In this document: positions 6,697-13,581 of the stretch, piece after piece
How positions within the stretch are numbered: position 1 is the first letter of the stretch
Layout of the letters: the number at the start of each line of letters is the position of its first letter
Assembly (NCBI GenBank): GCA_049281195.1
Contig: JBAPRR010000391.1
Span: 1 to 29,071, forward strand
Length of the DNA: 29,071 nt
Direction of reading: 5' to 3'
Origin: JBAPRR01 sp049281195
GTDB lineage: Bacteria > Actinomycetota > Acidimicrobiia > Acidimicrobiales > CAVXTF01
Program-made: the position numbers and the translations under genes
The notes under the pieces: model-generated
The model's database searches: none
Told to the model about the DNA's origin: nothing
Seen by the model: only the letters and a program-made list of their open reading frames with translations

Positions 6697-7418
6697 CCGA
6701 CGTGTCTCAGTCAGCTGTCCTCACCGCGTTGGAGGACCTGGCTCGATCACACCGGATCCTCGACATCGAGGGCCATAACGACATGTCCCTCGGTCACCTG
6801 TCGTGGCGGGACCCTCAGGGTCGTGGCTTCTGGTTGAAGCGCGGCAACATCGGTCTCGAGGAGGTGACCGCGAAGGACTTCATCCTGGTGTCCTTCGTCG
6901 GAGATGTGCTCGAAGGCGAAGGACTCCGCCATCTCGAATGGCCCATCCACGCGGAGATCCTCGAGGAGCGTCCTGACGTGAACGTGGTGGCACACACCCA
7001 TCCCTTTCACGCCACCGCCTTGTCCGCCACCGAGGTGGAGATCGGTCCTTACTCGAACGAAGGAGTGTGGTTCGAAAACGGGGTGAAGCACTTCAAGCTG
7101 ACGAGTGACCTCGTGAACACCCCCGAACTGGGCCGCGAGCTCGCTTCTGCCCTTGGCAGTTCCTCCGCCGTTCTGCTCAAGAACCACGGCGCCACGTTCG
7201 TCGGGGCTTCGGTGAAAGAGGCCACTCTGGCGGGAGTCTTCTTGGAGCGCGCCGCCAGAATGCAGCTCACCCTGGCGGGCTCCGGGATCCCCCACTCCCA
7301 CCCGGGTGTGGACGAGATCAACCAAAAGCGCAACACCATCTACCCTCCTCGTGCTGTCGACAACTTCTGGCAGTACTACCTCCGCAAGCTTCAACGAATG
7401 GAAGGAAGGATCACGTGA
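6693..7418 (+). CDS. Class II aldolase-family decarboxylase, probable HMPDC 4-decarboxylase
   Basis: The 241-residue protein carries the class II aldolase metal set E82 (LEWPIH), H101 and H103 (AHTHP) and H165 (KNHGAT), with the E-to-H spacing of fuculose aldolase. In M. loti a member of this family removes the 4-carboxylate of 3-hydroxy-2-methylpyridine-4,5-dicarboxylate (EC 4.1.1.51), and its gene lies near that of FHMPC dehydrogenase. Here the stop overlaps the GTG of that dehydrogenase (GTGA), so the assignment rests largely on context. A strong GGAGGAGG lies upstream of the GTG at 6693; the longer in-frame ORF is a shadow. A sugar-phosphate aldolase is the alternative, but nothing around it suggests sugar metabolism. 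Confidence 0.75.
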   Translation: MTDVSQSAVLTALEDLARSHRILDIEGHNDMSLGHLSWRDPQGRGFWLKRGNIGLEEVTAKDFILVSFVGDVLEGEGLRHLEWPIHAEILEERPDVNVVAHTHPFHATALSATEVEIGPYSNEGVWFENGVKHFKLTSDLVNTPELGRELASALGSSSAVLLKNHGATFVGASVKEATLAGVFLERAARMQLTLAGSGIPHSHPGVDEINQKRNTIYPPRAVDNFWQYYLRKLQRMEGRIT

Positions 7419-8335
7419 AGAAGGCCTCAATTATCGGCACCGGCACGATGGGCCCGGGCATGGCGGCGACCCTCGCTCGCGGTGGCCTGGATGTTATTTG
7501 CTTCGACACCAGCGAAGCAGCGCGCGATAAAACGCTCGCCGAGGTCGAGGTCGCACACGGCGTTCTCGACCGCATCGGGGGCAAGCAGGCAGAGACCCGC
7601 GGAACGGTCACGGTTACCGGAAACCTCGAAGAGGCGGTCGCCGAGTCCGATGTGGTGCTGGAAGCGGTACCCGAGAAGATAGAGATCAAGGCGGCGGTCT
7701 TCGCTGAGATCGACAAGTTCGCCCCGGCCACCGCCATCCTGGCCAGTAACACCTCAGGGATCCCGATCACCCAGCTTCAGGCACCGCTCTCCAATCCCTC
7801 GCGGTTGGTCGGGATGCACTGGTCGAACCCTCCGCACGTGATCCCCGTCATCGAGATCATCGCCGGCGAGCAGACCTCTCCTGAGGTGGTCGAGACGATG
7901 CGCACCTTTGTCGAGGACCTGGGCCTGGTAGCGGTACGGGTTTTGAAGGACGTCCCGGGATTCGTCGAGAACAGAGTCCTCTACGCGATCATGCGCGAAT
8001 GCCTGTCACTGGTGGACAACGGTGTCGTCTCGGCTGAGGAACTCGACACCTGTGTCCAGTGGGGCATCGGCTACAAGCTCTCTGTCATCCCCCCGCTACA
8101 ACTCCTCGACGTAGCCGGTCTCGACATCTACAACGCAGTTGCGAGCTACCTGAACAAGGACCTCGACAACCGCAGCAACGTGAGCGAAACGATCACCGAG
8201 CGGATCGACAAGGGAGAGCTCGGCATGAAGACCGGAACGGGTCTCTTCTCGTACACGCCAGAAAGCGCGCAGGCTCTGCGTGTCAGCAGGGCTCAGAAGC
8301 TGGTCGCCGTTCGCAAAGCCATCGAGGGCAACTGA
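7415..8335 (+). CDS. 5-Formyl-3-hydroxy-2-methylpyridine-4-carboxylate (FHMPC) 5-dehydrogenase
   Basis: A 306-residue member of the 3-hydroxyacyl-CoA dehydrogenase family. The Rossmann motif IGTGTMGPGMA lies near residues 7-17. The catalytic dyad is H135 (GMHWSNPPH) and E147 (VIEIIAGE), and the C-terminal helical domain holds WGIGYKLSV and GLDIY. HWSNPPH, with tryptophan and PP where ordinary hydroxyacyl-CoA dehydrogenases have HFFNP, and PGFVENRVLYA match what I recall of the M. loti enzyme that oxidises the 5-aldehyde with NAD to the 4,5-dicarboxylate (EC 1.2.1.100). It is coupled by GTGA to the preceding decarboxylase, which would use its product, and a GGAAGGA Shine-Dalgarno precedes it. 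Its stop codon lies in the loop of the hairpin at 8320-8345. Confidence 0.83.
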   Translation: MKKASIIGTGTMGPGMAATLARGGLDVICFDTSEAARDKTLAEVEVAHGVLDRIGGKQAETRGTVTVTGNLEEAVAESDVVLEAVPEKIEIKAAVFAEIDKFAPATAILASNTSGIPITQLQAPLSNPSRLVGMHWSNPPHVIPVIEIIAGEQTSPEVVETMRTFVEDLGLVAVRVLKDVPGFVENRVLYAIMRECLSLVDNGVVSAEELDTCVQWGIGYKLSVIPPLQLLDVAGLDIYNAVASYLNKDLDNRSNVSETITERIDKGELGMKTGTGLFSYTPESAQALRVSRAQKLVAVRKAIEGN

Positions 8336-8345
8336 GCCCTCGATG
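8320..8345 (+). promoter_or_regulatory. Intercistronic hairpin sequestering a start codon
   Basis: CATCGAGGGC (8320-8329) and GCCCTCGATG (8336-8345) are a perfect 10-bp inverted repeat around the 6-nt loop AACTGA. The loop holds the TGA stop of the FHMPC dehydrogenase gene, and the right arm ends in the ATG of the next gene. The only Shine-Dalgarno-like bases (GAGGG) are in the left arm. In mRNA the next start would be hidden until a ribosome finishing the upstream gene opens the stem, giving translational coupling. Confidence 0.65.
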
Positions 8346-8924
8346 CCCGGAGCTGGTTCATACCAACTGAGGAAGCTGTACACGGTCGTCGACGAAACGG
8401 TCGCGGATTCCGATACCGACGGACCGTTGCGCAAGGTCGCATCGGTTGCCGTGATTGCCAACCCCCATGCCGGTGCCTACGAGAAGGATCTCTCCGACTT
8501 GATCGGATGGGGGGCCGCGCTCGGCACGATGCTCGGGGAAAGCGCTCAGAACGCGCTTGGGTACCCGGTCCAGAGCTACGGAAAGGCCGCCATCGTGGGG
8601 TTGGCCGGCGAGCAGGAGCATGGTGTCGCTCTTCTCACCACCGCATTCGGTGACGCGCTGAGAAACGCCGTGGGAGGCGGGAAGGCTTGGATCAGTTCGG
8701 CAACCAAGCGCGGAGCACCGGGGACGGTCATAGACGTCCCTCTGGCGCATAAGGACGCGCTGTACGTACGCGACAACTACGACGCTTTCGAAGTCCGCGT
8801 TCCCGACGCCCCCATGCCCGACGAGATTGCGGTGATAGCCGTTGTGGCGAACCGGGGGCGGTTGCTGGCGCGCTGCGGTGGCCTCGCAGCGTCGGAGATC
8901 GAAGGTTCGGATGGCCTGCGGTGA
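8343..8924 (+). CDS. Amino acid synthesis (AA_synth, PF06684-like) family protein
   Basis: The 193-residue protein resembles the poorly characterised amino acid synthesis family. Recognisable stretches are VASVAVIANPHAGAY near the start, GYPVQSYGKAAIVGLAGEQE in the middle, and GGGKAWISSATKRGAPGT followed by DVPLAHKDALYVRDNYD. No biochemical role is firmly tied to the family as far as I know, and the name says little. Members tend to sit in catabolic clusters, which fits here between FHMPC dehydrogenase and pyridoxal 4-dehydrogenase. The chosen ATG ends the right arm of the 8320-8345 hairpin; the in-frame ATG at 8280 would overlap the dehydrogenase by 56 bases. It is a candidate for a pathway step or for handling reactive intermediates. 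Confidence 0.75.
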   Translation: MPGAGSYQLRKLYTVVDETVADSDTDGPLRKVASVAVIANPHAGAYEKDLSDLIGWGAALGTMLGESAQNALGYPVQSYGKAAIVGLAGEQEHGVALLTTAFGDALRNAVGGGKAWISSATKRGAPGTVIDVPLAHKDALYVRDNYDAFEVRVPDAPMPDEIAVIAVVANRGRLLARCGGLAASEIEGSDGLR

Positions 8925-8961
8925 GAGCTCGGGCTTCGACGATTCAAGAAAGTAGGGGAGC

Positions 8962-9702
8962 ATGAGCACCTTTGACGGGCGCACTGCCATCGTCACCGGG
9001 GCGGCGCAGGGGATCGGCGAGTCGATCGCCCGGTTGCTGGCGTCCAGGGGAGCGACGGTTGTGGTGGCCGATACCAACGAAGCGGGAGCAAACGAGGTTG
9101 CCTCCTCACTCGGAGGCGACTCCTTCGCTCTGGCCGCTGACGTCGGGGACGAGGCCGCCGTTTCCGCCCTGCACTCCGCTGTGCTCGACCGCACGGGACG
9201 TATCGACATCCTGGTGAACAACGCGGCGATAGTGCCGTTCACCAACTGGGACGACGTCGACTTCACCGAATGGAGGCGCATCATGAGGGTGAACCTCGAC
9301 GGCGTGTACCTCATGTGCAGAGCATCTTCTGCTGCAATGCGCGAACGCTCTTACGGCCGCATCGTCAACATGGCGTCGAATACCTTTTTCGCCGGAACTC
9401 CCAACATGGCGGCTTACGTGGCGGCAAAAGGTGGAGTGATCGGGTTCACCCGGGCGCTTGCCACCGAGCTCGGTGCATACGGGATCACCGTGAACGCGGT
9501 GAGCCCTGGTCTCACGGCATCGGCCGGGGTCCTGGCGAGCCCGCATGCCGAAGCGTTCGATTTCGTCGGCACCCTCCAGGCTCTGAAGAGAAGAGGTGAG
9601 CCCGAGGACATTGCTCCTGTTGTGGCGTTTCTCGCTTCCGAGGAAGCCGGTTGGGTGACAGGTTCCACCGTCAACGTCGACGGTGGACACGTCCGTCACT
9701 GA
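8962..9702 (+). CDS. Pyridoxal 4-dehydrogenase (short-chain dehydrogenase)
   Basis: This 246-residue SDR should oxidise pyridoxal, as its hemiacetal, with NAD to 4-pyridoxolactone (EC 1.1.1.107), the substrate of the operon's first gene product. It has TGAAQGIG for cofactor binding (residues 12-19), NNAAIVPF, and the catalytic S139-Y152-K156. AD after the second strand favours NAD over NADP. Very specific stretches (VPFTNWDDVD, SNTFFAGTPNMAAYVAAKGG, the end VDGGHVRH) match the M. loti enzyme as I remember it, and go well beyond general SDR similarity. A GGGGAG lies very close to the ATG. The 37-nt gap before it shows no strong promoter. The next gene makes pyridoxal, so supply and use are adjacent. 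Confidence 0.85.
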   Translation: MSTFDGRTAIVTGAAQGIGESIARLLASRGATVVVADTNEAGANEVASSLGGDSFALAADVGDEAAVSALHSAVLDRTGRIDILVNNAAIVPFTNWDDVDFTEWRRIMRVNLDGVYLMCRASSAAMRERSYGRIVNMASNTFFAGTPNMAAYVAAKGGVIGFTRALATELGAYGITVNAVSPGLTASAGVLASPHAEAFDFVGTLQALKRRGEPEDIAPVVAFLASEEAGWVTGSTVNVDGGHVRH

Positions 9703-9719
9703 TCGACGCTGCGCCCACG

Positions 9720-10898
9720 ATGACCACGAAGTTGGTTGTACCGGCCGGACAGGCTTTCACGCTGTCGTCAGGACCGTCGGGTGCGAGTCCCGAGACTCTC
9801 GCTGCTTTGGGCAGCCCCATCCTGTACCACTACGACCCTGCGTTTCTCGAGACCTACGCAGAAACCCTCGAGCTTCTACGTCGAGCGTTCGTCACGGAGT
9901 CGAAGCCCGTGATCCTCCACGGTGAGGCAGTCTTGGGCCTCGAAGCGGGGATAGCTTCACTCATCCGTTCTGACGACGTGGTGCTCAACCTGGTGTCCGG
10001 CGTGTACGGAAGCGGGACCGGGTGGTGGCTTCGTCGTTACACCGATCGCGTCATCGAGGTGGAGGTCCCTTACAACACGGCGGTCTCCGCCGGCATGGTC
10101 GAACACGCGCTGGAGGAGAATCCAGACGTGACGGTTGTCGCAGCCGTCCATTGCGAGACGCCTTCAGGGACGGTCAACCCTATTGCGGAGATCGGTCCCG
10201 TGGTGGACCGTCACGGCGCGTTGTTTTTCGTGGACGCGGTGTCGTCTTGGGGAGGGATGCCCGTCGACCTCGACCAGTGGAAAGCGGACTTTGTCGTCGT
10301 CGGCACGCAGAAATGCCTGGGCGGCCCGACTGCGCTGTCGCTGATCCATGTGAGCGACGAAGCGTGGTCCCATATCGGAGCTAATGAAGCCGCCCCCAAG
10401 GCCTCGATGCTGAGTGTCCTCGACTGGCGCGACGCAGACGGTGTGGTTCGGCCTTTCCCTTTCACTCCTTCGATTTCCGATATCTACGGGCTGCGCGCCT
10501 GTCTCGAGCAGTACCTGCGCGAGGGCGCAGAAGCCGTCCAGGCCCGTCATGCGGTCGTAGCCGAAGCCACCCGCGCCGGGGTGGAAGCGCTCGGGCTCAG
10601 CCTGTGGGCCGAGGACAGGTCGGTGTGCTCCAACACGGTCACGGCGGTCGCGGTACCTGCCGGAGTGGACGACGCCGCGGTGCGTAAAGCCGCACGGTTC
10701 GACTCGGGAGTGATGCTGTCAGAGGGAGAGGGCTCGCTCATCGGCAAGGTGATCTGCATCGGTCACATGGGTCCATCGGCCTATCCCATGACACCCGTGC
10801 TCGCGGTTTCGGGTTTGGGACGAGCGCTGCGGTCGTCGGGTTACAAAGCAGATATCGGAGCGGCCGTCGAAGCCGCGGTGTCGGTTCTCGACGGATGA
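9720..10898 (+). CDS. Pyridoxamine-pyruvate aminotransferase paralogue 1, carboxylate arginines lost
   Basis: The 392-residue protein is in the fold-type I, class V family of alanine-glyoxylate aminotransferase. In M. loti PPAT (EC 2.6.1.30) pyridoxal itself, not PLP, forms the aldimine with K197; E68 blocks the PLP phosphate, and R336 and R345 bind the amino/keto-acid carboxylate. With a constant +1 offset this copy has K198 (GTQKCLGG), E69 (LHGEAVLG), Y96 and D172, but E337 and C346 (ICIGHMG) in place of the arginines. It should bind pyridoxal or pyridoxamine but may not use pyruvate/alanine normally. No Shine-Dalgarno is evident at 9720; the ORF upstream to 9651 overlaps the SDR gene. It is a diverged tandem copy of the next gene. 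Confidence 0.8.
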   Translation: MTTKLVVPAGQAFTLSSGPSGASPETLAALGSPILYHYDPAFLETYAETLELLRRAFVTESKPVILHGEAVLGLEAGIASLIRSDDVVLNLVSGVYGSGTGWWLRRYTDRVIEVEVPYNTAVSAGMVEHALEENPDVTVVAAVHCETPSGTVNPIAEIGPVVDRHGALFFVDAVSSWGGMPVDLDQWKADFVVVGTQKCLGGPTALSLIHVSDEAWSHIGANEAAPKASMLSVLDWRDADGVVRPFPFTPSISDIYGLRACLEQYLREGAEAVQARHAVVAEATRAGVEALGLSLWAEDRSVCSNTVTAVAVPAGVDDAAVRKAARFDSGVMLSEGEGSLIGKVICIGHMGPSAYPMTPVLAVSGLGRALRSSGYKADIGAAVEAAVSVLDG

Positions 10899-10932
10899 TC
10901 CGTCCAGGCCGCCTCGACAAGGGAGAAAGACG

Positions 10933-12120
10933 ATGACACTGCAATCACCCGGGGGAACTTTCAACCTCACCACCGGACCGTCGCAATCGCAGGTGGCCGC
11001 GGTCATCGCGATGGCGCAGCCGATCGAGAGCCACTACGACCCGGGATTCACCGACCGTTACAAGGTTGTGATGGATCTGTTGAGGCAGGCGTTCGACACC
11101 GACAAGGAGCCACTGATCCTCCACGGGGAGTGCGTCCTGGCCATCGAGGCGGCCGCCGCTTCTGTGCTCGACGACTCCTCTGTGCTGCTCAATCTGGTCT
11201 CCGGCCCCTACGGCAGCGCGTACAGCACCTGGGCCGAACGCTACGCAGGCGAGGTGGTCACCCTCCGTGTGCCCTACGACGAGGTGATCCGCCCGGAACA
11301 GGTCCGTGAGGCTTTGAAGGCCCGTCCTGACATCACCGCGGTCTCGGCGGTCCACTGCGAAACGCCTTGCGGGACCGTCGACCCGTTGGGGGAGATCGGA
11401 CCCGTCATTCGCGAGCACGGCGCACTCTTCTTGATCGACGCGGTCTCGTCTTTCGCCGGTCAGGAGGTGAGCCCCGAAGCCTGGAACGCCGATGTGTTGG
11501 TTGGTGGCCCGCAGAAGTGCCTCGGGGGCCCTCCCGGACTCTCGCTCGTGTACGTGAGCGACCGCGCCTGGGATCGGATGGAGTCAAATCCGAAGGCGCC
11601 GCGCGGGTCCTACATGAGCATGGTGGACTGGCGGAAGATCGACGTCGGCACTGACTTCCCCTTCACTCCTTTCGTGTCGTGCGTCTATTCGCTCGAAGGA
11701 TCGCTCCGTACCTACCTGGACCGCGGGCCGAAGAATGTGTGGGAGGAACACGCCCGGGTGGCCCGGGCCACGCGCGAAGGAGCAAAGGCCATGGGCCTCT
11801 CGCTCTTCGCCAAGGACGAGAGCACCTGCTCCAGCACCGTCACCGCTCTCAAGGTCCCAGACGGGGTGAACCCCCACGCCATCATCGACTGGGTACGCGA
11901 GAACTACGGGGTGATGATGGTGCCGTCGACCGGTGAGATGAAAGGCAAGACGTTCCGTTTCGGACACATGGGAACGAGCGCTTCACCCATGTACGCCGCC
12001 TTGAACATCACGGCCCTCGGGATAGGACTGCGCGCCCACGGCGCGAAGGTCGACGTGGGAGCAGGGATCGAGGCCGTCGTGGACTCGTTGGCCGAAGGAC
12101 ACGCGCCCCCGGCGACATAG
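10933..12120 (+). CDS. Pyridoxamine-pyruvate aminotransferase paralogue 2
   Basis: The 395-residue class V aminotransferase should convert pyridoxamine and pyruvate to pyridoxal and alanine, feeding the pyridoxal dehydrogenase. It has K195 (GPQKCLGGPPG), E66 (LHGECVLA, the residue that excludes PLP in M. loti), Y93, D169 and R342 in FRFGHMG, equivalent to the carboxylate-binding R345. The second arginine position (R336) reads T333. It is closely related to the upstream gene, and shares LHGE, VPY, HCETP.GTV, DAVSS and FPFTP blocks, showing tandem duplication and divergence. A GGGAG Shine-Dalgarno precedes the ATG by 7 nt. It is the last gene of the operon, and its TAG abuts the stop of the convergent aldehyde dehydrogenase with no room for a terminator. 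Confidence 0.84.
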   Translation: MTLQSPGGTFNLTTGPSQSQVAAVIAMAQPIESHYDPGFTDRYKVVMDLLRQAFDTDKEPLILHGECVLAIEAAAASVLDDSSVLLNLVSGPYGSAYSTWAERYAGEVVTLRVPYDEVIRPEQVREALKARPDITAVSAVHCETPCGTVDPLGEIGPVIREHGALFLIDAVSSFAGQEVSPEAWNADVLVGGPQKCLGGPPGLSLVYVSDRAWDRMESNPKAPRGSYMSMVDWRKIDVGTDFPFTPFVSCVYSLEGSLRTYLDRGPKNVWEEHARVARATREGAKAMGLSLFAKDESTCSSTVTALKVPDGVNPHAIIDWVRENYGVMMVPSTGEMKGKTFRFGHMGTSASPMYAALNITALGIGLRAHGAKVDVGAGIEAVVDSLAEGHAPPAT

Positions 12121-13581
12121 CTACAGCTTCCAGGCCAGCGTCTGGGTGACCATCAGCTCGCGGATCCCCTCCTCACCCTGTTCGCGGCCGATCCCGCTGT
12201 CCTTCATCCCACCGCTCGGAGCGTCGGGCCGGAGCCCCACGCCATTGCAGAAGACAGACCCGGCACGGATACGCGACGCCACCTCGAGGCATCTGGAGGT
12301 GTCGGGACCGAAAACGTGTGCGGCCAGCCCGTAATCGGTGTCGTTGGCTATCTCGACGGCCTCGTCGACGTCCCCGTAGGGGAGTACCACCCCCACCGGC
12401 CCGAAGATCTCTTCGCGCGAGATGCGCTCTGCGTTGGCCACCGATCCGACGAGCGCAGGCGCCACCCAGTAGCCACGGTCGTAGCCGGGGAGCGACCCTT
12501 CGCAGATGATCTCGCCTCCCGCAGTCACCGCTTCGCGCACGATCGCATCCACGCGATCGCGCTGCGCGGAGCTGATGATCGGTCCCACCTCTGTCTTCTC
12601 GTCCCACGGATCACCGACTGCGACGGTGGAGGTGGCCTTCCTCGCCAGTGCGACGAACTCGTCGAGGCGGTCGCGTTGCACCAGCAGTCTCGAAGGCACC
12701 TGGCATCCCTGCCCCGAATGACGGAACAGGCGCAACAACAGGGAACCGGTTATCGATTTCAGATCGGCGTCGGGAAGGAGGATACAAGGCGCTTTCCCGC
12801 CTAGCTCCAACACCACGCCTTTGCTCACGGACGCAGCTTGCCGGGCGATGGCGCTACCGACCGCGGTCGAACCGGTGAACGAGACCTTGTCCACCAGGCG
12901 GTGTTCGGTCAGACGTTTCGCCGTGGCGGCATCGCCGGCAATCACGTTCACCGCGCCGGGCGGAAGTCCCGCCTCGCGCATGATCCGGCCGAAAGCCATC
13001 GTGGCGAGAGGCGTCTCAGGGTTGGGCATGAGAACAACGCTGCACCCCGCAGCCAAAGCGGCTCCGAGCTTGTTCACCGCCAGCAGCAACGGATAGTTCG
13101 AGGCGGTGATCGCGCCGACCACGCCTACCGGGAGGTACCGCACGACGGCCGCGCTTGCCGTGGCGCCGGAGCGTGGCCCGAGCGCAGATTCGCGGGGCCG
13201 CAACGCGGCGTCGGAGTACCAGCGCAGGTAACCGATGGTCCCACCGACCTGGTGGAGGCGGCATGCCGTGATCGGACACCCGCTCTCGGCCACCAGGGTC
13301 GACACGAGCTCTTCGCGGTTGGCGGCCACTGCATCGGCAATCGCTGCAAGAAGGGCCGAGCGTTCCGACGGTGTGGACCGGGCCCAATCGGAGCGGTCGC
13401 TCGCGAATCGCGCCGCGTCGACGGCGGCGTCGAGCTGTTGCGGCGAGACCTGATTGATGGTGGCGATCGTCTCTTCGGTTGCCGGGTCGACTACGTCGAG
13501 AGCGTCCCCGTCCCCGTCGACGAGGTCCCCGCCGATCAGGTGTTGCTGAGCTCCTACAGGTCTGTGTACCACTGATGCCAC
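12121..13581 (-). CDS. Aldehyde dehydrogenase, candidate succinate-semialdehyde dehydrogenase
   Basis: This NAD(P)-dependent aldehyde dehydrogenase of about 486 residues has N162 (ITASNYP), E259 (LELGGK) and catalytic C293 (SGQGCQ). The usual KPSEQTP cofactor motif reads MPNPETP: M185 replaces the lysine, and the following glutamate is shifted or absent, so cofactor contacts are altered. The B6 pathway ends in succinate semialdehyde and this gene directly faces the operon, which makes oxidation to succinate an attractive but unproven role. It overlaps the amidase by 28 bases. Start choice is uncertain: GTG at 13581, or at 13572, each with a weak Shine-Dalgarno; the ORF back to 13740 runs through the amidase gene. 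Confidence 0.85.
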   Translation of the reverse strand: MASVVHRPVGAQQHLIGGDLVDGDGDALDVVDPATEETIATINQVSPQQLDAAVDAARFASDRSDWARSTPSERSALLAAIADAVAANREELVSTLVAESGCPITACRLHQVGGTIGYLRWYSDAALRPRESALGPRSGATASAAVVRYLPVGVVGAITASNYPLLLAVNKLGAALAAGCSVVLMPNPETPLATMAFGRIMREAGLPPGAVNVIAGDAATAKRLTEHRLVDKVSFTGSTAVGSAIARQAASVSKGVVLELGGKAPCILLPDADLKSITGSLLLRLFRHSGQGCQVPSRLLVQRDRLDEFVALARKATSTVAVGDPWDEKTEVGPIISSAQRDRVDAIVREAVTAGGEIICEGSLPGYDRGYWVAPALVGSVANAERISREEIFGPVGVVLPYGDVDEAVEIANDTDYGLAAHVFGPDTSRCLEVASRIRAGSVFCNGVGLRPDAPSGGMKDSGIGREQGEEGIRELMVTQTLAWKL

